DNA of 64,000 bases, taken from Ettlia oleoabundans (lineage: Eukaryota; Chlorophyta; Chlorophyceae; Chlamydomonadales). A program made the translations under genes and the position numbers. The notes under the pieces are model-generated. The model searched no databases and was not told where the DNA came from. It saw only the letters and a program-made list of their open reading frames with translations. The stretch lies in NCBI GenBank assembly GCA_019693395.1, contig JAAMXP010001172.1, positions 5,754 through 69,753 on the forward strand, in the 5' to 3' direction. Shown piece by piece: positions 48,201 to 59,941 of this stretch; position 1 is the first letter of the stretch, and the number at the start of each line of letters is the position of its first letter.

Positions 48201-51200
48201 AGCAGGACCTGCTGGCCCACCCATTGGGCATATACAATGAGGCCACAGCCACAGCAGGCGCGTGTTCTGACATTTCCGGGTGCATTTTGGTGGAGTAGTA
48301 GCATCGCTAGTTCAGGGCGTTGTCTGTCGCGAGAGAACCTCAGAACGTCCTGTGTTCAATGTTTGGTCTGTATAGATAATGCGACTTGACGTTGTGCAAG
48401 TACCACACTGCTCACATACCGTTCTTTGCAGAGGCCAAAGGTGTGGTGATCAACCGGCTGCAGAATGTGGTGATCACGCTGGACAAAGTTAAAATGGTGT
48501 TGCAGGCGCCCAACCAGGTAGTGCCAATGAGGCAGGCTCATTTGTGTACAATTGATCCATTGTTGTCTTGTTTTGAGTATGCGGTGGTGTTGTTGACGCA
48601 TGTTGACTCGTGCTTGTCGACTATGCTGCAGCCTCAGGGTCCTTGTTTAAGAACGCTCACCGACATGGAGGCAGTAGAGCACCTGTGGTCAGGCAAGTAG
48701 TCGCCCAATGCTATCCCATGGGCCCCACGTCCATGTTATGGGTGGTTGTGTGCAAGAGGATGAAGCGGTGATAGCCACTGAACAAGAAGCACACATTTAA
48801 AGCAGTGTTTGGTGGGGACTCACAACAGCAACCCAACATTTGGTTTGCTGCAGGATGTCGTGCAGTTGCACGGCGGGTGTTGATCGGCTGCGTGCAAGCA
48901 ATGGCTCCAAATGCTGTCAGCGGCACCTTTGCCTCAGCTCAGACGGATCAGGAGCTGCAGGATGCAGGTAATCGGTCATGCAACCAAATTTTTATAATGC
49001 ACTGCGTTCAACACCGGCATTTTTTTTATTAGCTTCCGTTCTTTGGATTGCTGTTCTGTGCTGTCCACATCGCTACCGCCCCTGCTGTCAGTTGTTGCAT
49101 CCCCGCGCCGCTCCCCCCTCTGGGCGGGACAGTACGGTCTAGTTCTCTGTTGTCCTGTTTCTGGTAATCATCACTCATGCGATTATTTTGTAATAAAAAA
49201 AACCGATTTTTAGGGAGAGGGAAGTTTTGTATGTTTTAGTGGTTATTATTTCACTTTTTTCATGACACCTGTTCCCTATGTTTCTGCATAACAGAAGAAC
49301 CTGTGTTCCTGTTTGTGATAAGAAAGAGCCGACAATTGATTTACAACGAAAAACAGCGTTTTACTTTGTGACCGTGCAGTCCAGAGACACTTGGAAGAGC
49401 TGCCTGATTGCTTGGCTAAGATGTGCGGATTAGTTGTGCAGCCTGCGGCGGACTTTGTGGTGAGCATTTGGCTTCGTCAACAAGGGTGTCTGAAGTCGAT
49501 GGTACATGTTTGACAGCTCAGCTCACGTACCAGGGTGTGCAGTGTGAATTGTAGTAATATGTGTTGTGCATTGTTTGTCGCAGGATGCTCGCGGCAAGCT
49601 GATGCAGTTGTATCAGCAAATTCGCACATTTGACCTAGACAACAACGGCGGCCTGACAGGTGCTACTGTGGCTCCCCGCTACAAACTTGCATACATTCCT
49701 GCCATCTTGCATCATAAATCCACTCGTCTGGGGTTGAAGCAAGGCTGGTCGGGCGCACGTTTAGTTTGACAATAAGCCATGGGTTGACAACTTTGCTGCT
49801 TGCAAATTGTGCAGCTGTGGCCGACTTGTTGCTGCTTTACGCATCCACCCAGCACTGGTTCACTTGTGGTAAGCCGTTGCTTTGCTTGACGCATACTGAA
49901 AGCCACCTTGAGGGGAAGCATGATGTGGGGTATCCATACCCGATTCTTCAATCCTTGGGCTGACAACCCTAGTAGACTCTGAGTTACTGTGTGCCTCACC
50001 ATGTCCACCTGCTTGCCTGCCTGCAGAGCGGGGTTACAGGGGCATCACCTCACCGCCCGTGCTACTGAACCTAGCAGATCTTTCCCTGGATCGCACCCAA
50101 GTGCAGACCCCAGCTGCAGCAGCTGCTGCACTTGCAGCGGCTTCAGCAGCAGTGACTGACAGTCAACATGATTCAAAGTCCACCAATGCATCAATGGCAG
50201 AGCAGAGCTTGAGCGCTGGCAGCAAACCAGGCAGCACACAAGATCTTGACGGGGCGGGCTGTGGTAGTGAGTCAGATGGGCAGGCTTTGACAAGTGAGCT
50301 GAGCCATTCATGTACGGGCGGGCAACTGCTGCACTCTGCTCTGGGCATGATATATGTAATTTGCATCTGCCTTGCATTGTCGAGCCGGCACGGGAGCTCT
50401 CTCGATTCCCTGAAGCTTCATGTATGTACACTTGATTGGGTGCAGGCAACAGCAACTTGCGGAAGGTATACCGCCCGCTGTACATCTGGGGCCAATTATC
50501 AGGTAACTACACTGTAGCTTTGTCAGTGAGTCACTGAGTCACTGGTACCCGACAGTCGGCCCTATTTTAGGGTGGACAACACGTTCGCCCCGACCTGTTT
50601 GCTGCCTTTCTGTGCAGGTTGGTTTAAGCAAACAGTTAATGACCCGACTGCGTCGCTGTCTGCGGAGCGCCGCGGCACTGTCAGCCTGCCTGACGTTGAG
50701 AGCAGCTTTACGGGGGGCAAGACGCGATACACAGTGAAGGCAAGCTGCTAGTTTAGTCTCTCTGCTGTAAGGTCCTTCTATGCTGCTGGCCTCTTACTGC
50801 TCCCAAATTGTCGTGCCCTATGCATCGACATTCTGGTTGGCTGTTTGTCAGTGACAGGCTTGCCTGAGTTTGGACCCTGCTCGGCCCTGTTCCTATTACC
50901 ACCTTGTTCCAGCCGTTGGACTGCTATTGTTCTTCCTGCAGGACCGCAATGATCTGATTGACCAGCTGGTCAAGCGGCCGGATGCCATGTGGCGCACTGG
51001 CACGCTTTGGTCCTTCCGCAATGAGGCGAAGATGTATGGCAGCCCCATGCTGGATGCAGTTTGGTGTGAGATGTCACGTGGGACAGGCGACCACGACCCA
51101 TTACCTGCAGTGCTGGCAGAGCTGCGCAATGCAGCAGTGCCGCAGCACCTGGAGGTGGGCATGTACAAAAGGGGTCAGGGATTGAGGCCGCCGGGCAAGA

Positions 51201-51211
51201 TGCGGTGGTAA
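42262..51211 (+). CDS. ATXR3: SET-domain histone-lysine methyltransferase, ATXR3/SDG2-like
   Basis: In Arabidopsis ATXR3/SDG2 is the main H3K4 trimethyltransferase. Thirty-three exons join in frame to 1360 residues; the set starts at 42262, 42632, 43308, 43538, 43686, 43887, 44098, 44304, 44531, 44709, 44956, 45152, 45363, 45663, 46199, 46451, 46746, 47053, 47356, 47568, 47729, 47912, 48164, 48432, 48632, 48854, 49380, 49584, 49815, 50027, 50446, 50618, 50942. Visible: a Cys-rich pre-SET stretch ([29 protein letters not shown]), SET core at about residues 717-895 ([50 protein letters not shown]), post-[16 protein letters not shown], then the long ATXR3-type C-terminus ([30 protein letters not shown]). 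Six introns use GC donors. The N gap lies in intron 2, across which phase is kept. Exons 1-5 match no family I know. Confidence 0.9.
43198..43239. other. Assembly gap in an ATXR3 intron
   Basis: Forty-two N lie just before an ACACC/CACAC-rich stretch, probably a simple repeat. Flanking exons (ending 43053 and starting 43308) agree in phase, so coding sequence is probably not lost. Confidence 0.95.
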
Positions 51212-51811
51212 CAGTTGCAAGTTACACTCACGCCAGCCCACTCCTGCTGCCTGATGCTTCTTACAGAAAGTTGTAAATTTTTGGAGTAAAAAATTCACTC
51301 CAGACACAAACATCACTTTCTTTGCTGCCTAGGCGCAGGTCGCTGGGCTATTTGGTGGTAAGGCGGCATGTGGTAAGAAGAGGTAGCGCATCCCCTCTTC
51401 CCCCACCAGTAGTGTTGCGGGTGGTTTACACTGTTTACAGAGCAAACTTATATGATCCTTGTTGAACTTTGCGATTCATATTGCATTTACTACCTTACTT
51501 GTGTAATACACCTGCACGGCGGTCGGACTGCGGACACCATGGCTCAGCACGCAGGACGGGGGACATTGCTGGAGTGTGCTGGCGCATTTCTTTGGAGCTC
51601 TTTCCAGTGTATCCTTAATTTTCCCACACAACATCCGTGATCATACAAAAATTCGGGCAGCGTAGAAAGACAGTAAAAGACAAGCGATGGCACCGCTCCA
51701 CTTGGGACCCTGTCTTTAGCCTCTATTATTGCTGCCGAGTGTCGTAGACGAAGCAAGTTTCTATATAACTTATCCGACTAAACCTGACCCTATGCCTGGT
51801 AGGCAAAAGAC
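51212..51811. other. Intergenic between ATXR3 and GCK gene
   Basis: No conserved exon or RNA gene recognised. It holds the ATXR3 3' UTR and the promoter of the next gene on the same strand. Confidence 0.4.
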
Positions 51812-52519
51812 ATGTGGCGCCTTGTGACTTCCTTGCTTAACCGCTGGTTCCGCGCATACAGGGCGATTGTTCTATTCAATGCAGGTGAGGAGGTTAATGC
51901 GCCGCCTAGTGCGGCTCAGACCGGAGCGGCATTGGGCGCTGTGGGAGCGGAAGCCCGCCAATCAGTTGCAGGGACAGAAGCGACGCAGTCTGCAGATAAG
52001 CGTGCGAACCCGTCAGCGGATAAGGGCACCAACTTTGAGCAGGACGACGAGGACGACTCTCAGGAGACTTGTGGGTTTTGTAGATTCATGAAGGGCGGCG
52101 GCTGTCGCGCCGAGTTCATCGTGAGTTGAAAACCGGCACGCGGTTCCAACTTAGCGTTTAGCTGTTCTCGTGTTCCATCTCACTTTGATTCCCAGGTGCT
52201 GCAGGCATGGAGTAAGTGCGTTGATCAGGAGCGTGAGGCAGGCAGCGATTTCACTGAAGAATGCAGACAGAAGGTAGGTGGGTCTGTGGTTGCGCACACA
52301 AACGGCTTAGACGCCCAAGCACTTCTGTCGGACACTGGTGCTGTTTTTGCCCTGCAGACGTTGGCGTTGCGGGAATGCATGTTGCGGCATGAGGAGTATT
52401 ATCGGCCACTGTTGGAGGAAGAGGAGGAGATGGTGAAAGAGAGGGAAGAAGCAGCAGCGGTAGCGACAGCAGCAGCGGGAACTGCAGAAGCTGCCAAAAC
52501 AGCATCACATAGCCTCTAG
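51812..52519 (+). CDS. GCK-domain protein (six-cysteine helical domain)
   Basis: Three exons (51812-52120, 52205-52273, 52358-52519) join in frame to 179 residues. Residues about 84-150 match the plant GCK domain: CGFCRFMKGGGCRAEFI, AWSKCVDQ, EECRQK and LALRECMLRHEEYY. The spaced cysteines suggest a small helical-hairpin fold held by disulfides, like twin-CxnC proteins of the mitochondrial intermembrane space; this likeness is inference and the molecular role of GCK proteins is not established to my knowledge. The N-terminus (WRLVTSLLNRWFRAYRAIV) is amphipathic and basic and could be a mitochondrial presequence. The middle is low-complexity Ala/Asp/Glu and the C-terminus Glu/Ala-rich. Confidence 0.82.
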
Positions 52520-52642
52520 CAGCCAGCAGCTGGAGGTGCCTCCATCGCCAAGCCTCGAGGGCCGCGGTACTAACTACGACTTCAATCCTCTGCTGCAGAA
52601 CTTCTGCCAAAGTTGCTGTATTTCAGGTTACATGATTATAAT

Positions 52643-55270
52643 TCATTGCTGTGCGTCCTCGATATTCCCAGGTTGCAACGTTAGCTTGAATGCATCAAAA
52701 CCGGTAGATTGGAGTTCTGGTGGAAGGCGCTGGCGCAGCAGCTGTGCTCCGAGATTTGGGGGTGGCGGCGCCAGTTGCAGAAGTTCGTCAGTTGTGTATG
52801 TGATTCGCTCGTCAAAGTTTAGCACACCCAGAGACAGCTTGCTACCAGCTCGCTTTCTAACGGACGTGATGGTTAGCTGTCGAGCTGCTGAAGATGGTAG
52901 TGTGATTGGAACAGCATTTATGCACACTTTTTTCAGCTGGAAGCCTGATTGTTTAGCCGCGACCGCCGCTGCCTGGATGCCTGCAGTTGTCACCAGCCAG
53001 CAGCTGGAGACCGTCAGGCACTGTAACTTGGTTCAACCGGGCAGGTAGCGATTAAGGCCAAGGTCAGAGACGCCGCAGTCTGCCAGCTCGAGGGACTGGA
53101 GCTGCAGGCATGGAACGGGTTGGATGACAACCACCTGAGCAGGCGTGGTGTGCTGCTCATTATGGAATGCTTGACACACAGGGTGAGCACCTCTGGAAGG
53201 AAGCAGAGCAAACTTTTAAGTCCTTTGTCTGTTACGTCTTTGCCGCCCAAGCGCAGATTTACGAGTGCCGGGGCCGCCGCTGCCAAGTTGCGGCAGCCGC
53301 GGTCTGTCAGCATGCAGTTAAGGCAGTTTAGGGTGGTCAGGCATCCTAGCAGTGGTGGCTCCTCTGCATATCAGGAGGCGCAACATTAATTGGTTGGTGT
53401 GCGCACGTATTGGGTGGCTCCTACTGCAGCTGAATCTGGCGGGCGGACGCACCCTCACACACTGAGGCAAAGGACAAGACCTTGCTTCCCGCCACATTGA
53501 GCCAAGCGATCCTGCCAAGCTGGCCAAGGGCCATTATACTTGCATCGCCAGCAGATGTGCCACTGCAAACAAGTATGAAGTTGAATCAAACTTTGATATG
53601 AGTCGGTTGCAGCAGCTTGCATACGCATCTGGGAATATTGCCCACCTGAGGTCCAGGGAGTGCAGAGATGTTAATGTAGTCAGTTGCGCTACGCCCTCGT
53701 CCCCCACTGTCGTTTTAGATAGATTCAAGTAGCAAAGGGGCAGCGATGCCAGGCCAGACAACTGAGAATTTGAAATTGAGGTGCCTGCAGACACGCATAA
53801 GATAGGCGAGCATACAGGCCCATCCAGGCCAGAAACTGTGGCCTTGCAGCTGTCGCATAACATATGTGTTCAGTAAAGCACCAGCCACCTGACAGGTCCA
53901 GGAAAGTCAGCGAGCTTGCATATGACAACATTTCTAAGTCGCCACCGAGGTTGCTGCCACCAAGATGTAGCTCGCGCATAGTGCCTGCACTGCCTGACAC
54001 AAGCTGATGAAGAAGGAACTGCTGGCGGTGAGGCGGCAGCAATGAAGTGCTGGACAGCTGCAGCGCCTCTAGAAGTGGCGGTGTGGACCTGCACCTGGTG
54101 GAACTGTTCACAAGTTGGTAGTAAGTCTTGTGCTGGATGCAAGCAATCGCCAAGACCATAATAACAGTACTAGGAGTCACTCACCCAAGCAGCTGCAGCA
54201 AGGCTGCTTCATTTAATGCGTCGTGCTCAATGCCCAGTGTACAATGCACCATGCTGAGGCTTCGCAGCGCAATGACTGCTGGTGGTTTGTGCACCTGCAC
54301 CTCGCATGATGGCTCTCATGCCATGTGCGTGAAAGCTCCCAAGCACGCCATCACCTGCCGAGGCAACAACGAGCCGCAATGCTACAACCATCGCAAACTC
54401 GCACCTTTGTCCACCCCACGTCCAGACATGAAAGTTGCTGCAACCGCTCCAAGTGCTGCATACCTGCATCTGAAACAGCAGTGCCGGCCAATACCAGGTG
54501 CTGCAAATTGGACAGGTGCTGACCCACGGTTTGACAGACGTCGTCAGACACCGCCGCAACATTCTCCAGCACCAAGCTGGTAAGCTGGGTGAGGCCTGGG
54601 ATGATGTCAGAAATGCCGCTGACGGTTGTGTCAGTGAGATTTAGGGACTGCAGGACTGTTAAAGGCTCCAGGGAAGCCGTTGCGCTGTCGGTGAGTGAAG
54701 AGCAGCCGTACAAGTCCAAATGTTGCAGGGTTGGTGCCAGGGGTGCCAGAAAGCGCAGATTGGCATCCCGCAAGTTTGTGCAGCGATGGAGTCTTAGCTC
54801 CCGCAGTACGTGAAATGATCTCAGATGGCTAACCCAGCTGCCCCCTATCCTAGAACCACTCAGCAGCACAGTGGTTGCGCTGTGTGCAAACAGCTGGAGC
54901 TGCGGGGGCGTGAGCTGCCTCTGCTCTAGCAGCATGAGCAGCAATTGGTTGGCCACTTCTTCAGGCAAGATCTGCATGTACACATTCCGAATATATATTA
55001 AACACGAAAAAATTTGCATAGGGTGTGTTACCAAGTAAACAGCATGGCGAAACCTGACGACCACGGGGTAGCAAAGGCCACTGACCTCCACCTGCCGCCG
55101 CTGCACCCGCCAAAAGTCCGCTGCCACGGCGGCCTGCGATGAAGTGCCAGTTCAAATTCCGTCAAACTTGATCGAGGCACATAACCCGCCGCAAAGTGGC
55201 GCACCTCCAGGCACAGCTCCACCAGGGAAGGCGGGCCGAGGTCGTCTATCATACCAGCATCTTCGTGCAT
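52643..55270 (-). CDS. Leucine-rich-repeat protein, AMN1/F-box-like
   Basis: Minus-strand exons start near 55270 (DDLGPPSLVELCLE), then about 55140-55092 (AADFWRVQRRQVE), 54975 to about 54460, and smaller exons near 54310, 54085, 53790, 53560, 53320 and 53150. An F-box-like segment (LGPPSLVELCLE...ILPEEVANQLLLMLL) leads into at least ten cysteine-type leucine-rich repeats, such as TLQHLDLYGCSSLTDSA, VLQSLNLTDTTVSG, LQHLVLAGTAVSDAGM and SLELADCGVSDLGL. Such proteins often act as substrate receptors or assembly scaffolds. A stop after LNRYLPG lies at about 53035. The open segment 52993-52643 (LKKVCINAVPITLPS, LNFDERITYTTDELLQL) is either its last exon or a separate short gene. Exon borders are approximate. 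Confidence 0.72.
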
Positions 55271-55424
55271 GGAGCATAACCGAGACATACTACAGAGTTT
55301 CAAGGACAAGTCCGATATATGAGGTTTACTGCTGCCAACGCAACAGCTGCAACGGCCAGCATGGCAAAGAAGCATCTTTCTTTTCTCTTTACCGAGCAGT
55401 GAGCAAGGGGGGGGGAGGGGCCCA

Positions 55425-55740
55425 CTGTAGGGCGGGATGTATTCGAGGGTGAAGCGGACGGCAGTGAGAGTGGGATGAACCTAAGGGGACTGCACGAGGC
55501 CCTTGGCGACTGCGGCTCGTGCTTGGCAAGCAGTGTAGGTGCAAACTGGCAAGGTGCAAAGCTCGCTGCTGCCTATGAAAGGTCCAAGTACCTAAAGCAG
55601 AGTGGGTGAGCGTTCAGCTGGGCTTGTGAGATCTTGGAGCGTGTCGCAAGAGGCGTGGATGCACAACACGGAGCCGCAGTGCCTCGGGAAACAATCTGCA
55701 GAAGTTCCAAGGGGCGCTCAGAGGGAAAGCCGCCTGCCGG
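55425..55740. repeat. Dispersed repeat, uninterrupted copy B
   Basis: Roughly 315 bases match the two fragments at 8636-8797 and 10430-10580, in the same order and orientation and at about 80-85 percent by eye. It lies just upstream of the LRR gene's 5' end. It has no coding potential that I recognise. Confidence 0.75.
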
Positions 55741-55887
55741 CGACGGTACAAATGACGTGTGGCAGCAGTACAGCAGCAAACTATCGAGGAAGAGGCATCA
55801 CGGATGTCACTACTTTTGCGACTGAAGTTGGTGTATCGTTTGGATAATTACGGGTTCGTGAGCGCATGCGGAAAATAACTTTCCACG

Positions 55888-56559
55888 TTGGCGCCCTGTA
55901 CTGTACGGCGTGGGAGGATAAAGGGACGATTCTGGAGAGTCGCAGCCACCGTCCCTATCGCCCGCATGAGCCAGACTTCCCGACGGCAGTCGGCGCCTGC
56001 GACTCCTGCGAGGCGTGCAGCTAGTCAGCGCGCGCAGGATGCGTCGCAAGCAAGCATCCTCGCAGCCCACCTGGCCCACTTTGGGAAAACTGTTTTCTCG
56101 TTTTGGTATACCCATATCCAGCCTGTACGACCACCTCTTGACATTGTCTCCCTTCAACTAGTGCAGTCTGGTGAGGCTGTCCCATCCGTTGGCTGGATCA
56201 CTACTGGGCAAGGTAGGGGTCTGGATCGCGATCGCTCCCGTGCCTGGTGGCGAATGATACTTGACCCAAAACACGCCCGTATGGCCGACATTAACTCTGT
56301 TTTCTTTGAACTCTCCGGCCCGGCTGTCGATCCCCTCAACGCCGAATCAAACGTTTGGGATGGTTTGTCTCATGATGAATTTATGAATCATTGCCGGCAG
56401 AAACGCCTTGAAGAAGCCGGCGAACATACGATTGCACCGGACACTCTCCTCAAGAAGCCCTTGCCTACAATGCCAAATCAGACTGACGTGGAATATTATT
56501 TATTTAACCCAGTTACTGTCGGTAGACAGAGTAATATCTGTCTCGGAATCTCAGAATAA
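55888..56559 (+). CDS. Orphan ORF, about 223 codons
   Basis: One uninterrupted frame begins at 55888 or, more likely, at an internal Met at 55966 (MSQTSRRQSAPATPARRAAS). After a basic Ser/Ala-rich N-terminus comes well-ordered sequence: ILAAHLAHFGKTVFSFWY, SVGWITTGQG, RSRAWWRMILDPKHARM, INSVFFELSGPAVDP, WDGLSHDEFMNHCRQKRL and DVEYYLFNPVTV. I recognise no family. It lacks introns, and its T/A-ending codons differ from neighbouring genes. Its last ten codons and stop fall inside the first unit of the 273-bp tandem repeat. It may be the gene of a mobile or foreign element. Confidence 0.45.
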   Translation: MAPCTVRRGRIKGRFWRVAATVPIARMSQTSRRQSAPATPARRAASQRAQDASQASILAAHLAHFGKTVFSFWYTHIQPVRPPLDIVSLQLVQSGEAVPSVGWITTGQGRGLDRDRSRAWWRMILDPKHARMADINSVFFELSGPAVDPLNAESNVWDGLSHDEFMNHCRQKRLEEAGEHTIAPDTLLKKPLPTMPNQTDVEYYLFNPVTVGRQSNICLGISE

Positions 56560-57076
56560 TGTCTCGGCTGCGCCGAGCCGAATTGCATAGAAAGGAAAGG
56601 CAAGCGAAGCGCATCTAATCGTTATTCTTACCGATTAGACCTTACCTTTACTGTGATAGCTCTCGCGATAGCCATACTTCTTATGACAGACTTATACTTC
56701 TCCAGTGACACAGCAAGTTGCAGGCCGCTGTTACATCGGCGAGCAAACGCTGCACGTCTCAGGTTCTTTGACCTGGGAGTTTATAACTCTTGCACTTAGC
56801 CGCGTAATATCTGTCTCGGAATCTCAGAATAATGTCTCGGCTGCGCCGAGCCAGATTGTATAGAAAGGAAAGGCAAGCGAAGCGCATCTAATCGTTATTC
56901 TTACCGATTAGACCTTACCTTTACTGTGATAGCTCTCGCGATAGCCATACTTCTTATGACAGACTTATACTTCTCCAGTGACACAGCAAGTTGCAGGCCG
57001 CTGTTACATCGGCGAGCAAACGCTGCACGTCTCAGGTTCTTTGACCTGGGAGTTTATAACTCTTGCACTTAGCCGC
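56531..57076. repeat. 273-bp tandem duplication (two units)
   Basis: Units 56531-56803 and 56804-57076 are nearly identical; differences seen are a few bases near GCCGAATTGCATAG versus GCCAGATTGTATAG. Each unit holds hairpins CTCGGC-TGC-GCCGAG and TAATCG...CGATTA. Near identity implies a recent duplication. The array ends 91 bases before the HUS1 start codon, so it forms part of that gene's promoter or 5' UTR. Confidence 0.95.
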
Positions 57077-57167
57077 GGATCGCACGCAGCTTCAGCAGCA
57101 CAGGCGCTAGCCGACTGTGCAGCAGGCAGCGCAGCAGAGGTGGCACTGCGTGAAGGAGCCAACAGGA

Positions 57168-59218
57168 ATGAAGTTCAAGGGCTCCCTCTCAGACAGAGGC
57201 ATCCGTGTGCTGGAAAAGGGCTTCTTGCCCACCTTGGAAAAGCTGGGCAAGCGGTGCCAGCTGCTGCTGACCCCTGAGGACGTGCATTTCATCCAGGCAG
57301 TCTCGGACACCGACGGCCTGGAAGTCACTGCCCGCCTCGCGAATGTGGGTTCCCGAAACCGGTGGAGAGGCACAGGCGGCCTTTGGTTTGCGTCTGCAGG
57401 AGATGACGTGGCCATTCATTTTGCATGACATGCCACGGCTTGGGTTCCCGCTTCCTGCCTGCCCTGAAATCATTGCGTTTGTTCCTGTTCACTCACTTGC
57501 AGGTGGTTCTGTTCGAGGAGGAGGGATTCAGATGTCAGAGTCGGTACAACAACCAGATCGCCTTCAGCGTGGACATTGGGCTGCTGCTGAAGGTCCTCCG
57601 GGCAGCAGTGGGGCACGACGCAAATACCCTAGATATGAAGCTGGCCATGCGCAGCATCCCTTGCACAGGCGGTGAGCTCAAATGGGCACCTTCCATTCAA
57701 GTGTTGATTGCATGCCCTGTTAGACCAGCCGGCCTTTAACCTGACTAGAGGCAAACTTGTACATAAGGTCAGTCGGGGCCTTTTGACGGGCCTGCCGATA
57801 TTGACTGCTTCATCGCAGCATTGGCTCCTTCACAGCAGCGGCCCACACTGGCCTTCTCGTGGCGTGGGCACAATGTCACAATGGTGCAGGAGCTGCCCAT
57901 CAGGTCAGATGTGGTGTCTGTTGGCAGCGATTTGTCGGCATTGCCGGCAGTTGTTTGCTTGAAACCTTTACTACCGAACGACAATGTCACCTCGTCGTAA
58001 CCACCCCTGTGCTTACAGCCAGCCATACAGCCAGCGAGACGTGGAGGAAATGGTACGGCAGCGAGACATCAGCAGCCTCAGCCCCTTCTACTTAGATCTA
58101 CAGGATGAGGTCCTGCGCATACAGGCACAGAGCGTAAAGGGATGGCTCGCTCGCAGTTGTTGTTCATTTTCGACACATGAAGGATGCAAGCGGTTAAAAA
58201 AGAGTGGATGCATGAGGGCAGCTGAATCTTACCAAAAGGCTTTGGAGATTTGCAGTAAATCACCTACGGTGTCATCCCCACACTGACCACAATGCACCCA
58301 ACATTTGTTCCCCACTGATGCCGCAGCTCTCTCCTGACCCCCAAATTTGGATGGTCTTGTTTGCAGGCTGTGACCGACAAGTTGAAGGGCATGTCAAATG
58401 AGCTGCTGATGGCCACCACCCAGCATGGTGATCTGCATCTGCAGGTGCACAACACAGGTGAGTGGGTCGAAGAGGTTGCTGAGGATACTGGTATGGGACG
58501 TGCTAGTGGGAAGGCACATGTTGCAAAGACGGGCCTGCATGTAAAGTGCCGGACATTGCTGTGCCGCCGGACAATGCACATTGCAGGTGTAGAATTTGGG
58601 GCCGAGATCCGAGGCCTGTCTGTGCTACCAGCCAGCGCAGGCGAGGGACTAGAACCACTGCGGTGAGTCTCGGGGTTCAGCGATGGGTGATATTGCAGGA
58701 GAACAGTCAATGGGGACTGCTCTGCTCACCGCAAACATGCAGCCCAGATACGTTCACCTGCATCCACTGACCCTGGCTGTTCCTTACGTGCCCTGTCAAT
58801 GCCCAGGGCTGAAACACCTGAGGAGCGACTGCAGCAGGCGCAGGCAGCAGGGGAGTCGGCGCAGGTGACGCTGCTACAGAAGCACCTGTCCAAGGCGCTA
58901 CAAAGCAGCCAGCTCACGCAGGTGGTGGGCAGGGAGGGGTACGCGGCCTTGTCTTGTCAATTGAAGTCGAGAGCAGCAGGCTTAGCATTGCAAAGAGGCA
59001 GAGCGGTGTTGCGGTGCTGCCCACTGTTCACATGCCTCTGTTCACCTGGCCTGCAGCCGGCGCAGCTGCTGTGCGGCATCGCAGAACGCGGCGCACACGT
59101 GCATATCATGTTTGTTTATCGTGACCCCTTCAGCGACGGCGGCTACGATGACAACATCAGCCTTTCGTTTAAGCTCCCGGTGTGCGACGGTATGGATGCA
59201 CTGTATGGGGCCAAGTAG
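57168..59218 (+). CDS. HUS1: HUS1 checkpoint clamp subunit
   Basis: HUS1 forms the 9-1-1 ring with RAD9 and RAD1, loaded at damaged DNA to activate the checkpoint kinase ATR. Eight exons (57168-57344, 57503-57671, 57819-57903, 58019-58133, 58367-58457, 58587-58662, 58807-58921, 59057-59218) join in frame to 329 residues, close to the family's usual 280-330. It has the HUS1 start MKFKGSLSDRG, LGKRCQLLLTPEDVHFIQ, VVLFEEEGF, YNNQIAFSVDIGLLLKVLRA, MKLAMRSIP, LAFSWRGHNVTMVQELPI, LLMATTQHGDLHLQV and the C-terminal AHVHIMFVYRDPF...SFKLPV. The insert rich in Glu, Gln and Ala around residues 235-275 is not typical. Its promoter abuts a tandem repeat. Confidence 0.93.
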
Positions 59219-59941
59219 TGGCCAGTCAGCCACAAGACGCTATGAATGGATGAGTAGCCTGGATGACGTCTGTTTTTGCATTGAAGTTTGCATCCATCTG
59301 ATTGACTCATGAGTTACTCCCTTGCTACAACATGTGCCTTTGCTGATGGCAACGAAAAATTGATCCGTAGAAAATCAACAGCGTTGAGAACAACTCCTAA
59401 TAACGAAGGTCCGCGTTGGTGTGATGCACGTCTTTGGTGTGGGGTGTACACGATGCGGGCGGATACACACCTCATCTGGGCCGTGGCCAACATAATGACA
59501 GCCGCTGCCAGCCCTTTGCCAGGTGTCCATGCAAGGTGCCAAGTAGCTCGTCGGCAGGGTAAAAGGAGTTATTGCGGCAAGTGTAGTGCTGCATAGTCCG
59601 CACAAGTGACAATGTGTGTTGGCAATGTGCAAACTCGACCGGCATGCCGCGGCAGTGAGCAGGGCTGCCTGATGCACTACCCAGCCTACAAGAGTGGGAG
59701 CGCATGTGCTGCAACCCATCCATTTTCGTACCGCCCAATCGTAACTAACTTGCCCTCAGCAACTGCTAGGAAGCAAGGTGATCACAGTTGGCAGCCGAGC
59801 TCGGCCGCCCGCCCTGAGTTATTGACGCGTCTTGTGGCGTTTGGGGTCCTGTCTTACCATGCAACACACATTTGCCATGTGTCGGAGCGTTGGATTGCAA
59901 GTAGTTGAGTGCAGTGCCAGCAACCATTGCCAGACACCGTG
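59219..59941. other. Intergenic between HUS1 and glycosyltransferase
   Basis: No conserved exon or RNA gene was recognised in these 720 bases. Confidence 0.4.

Noticed and set aside
55425..57076. LTR retrotransposon joining the dispersed repeat, orphan ORF and 273-bp units
   Set aside because: The 273-bp units are adjacent, not flanking an interior; no reverse transcriptase, integrase or gag motif is visible.
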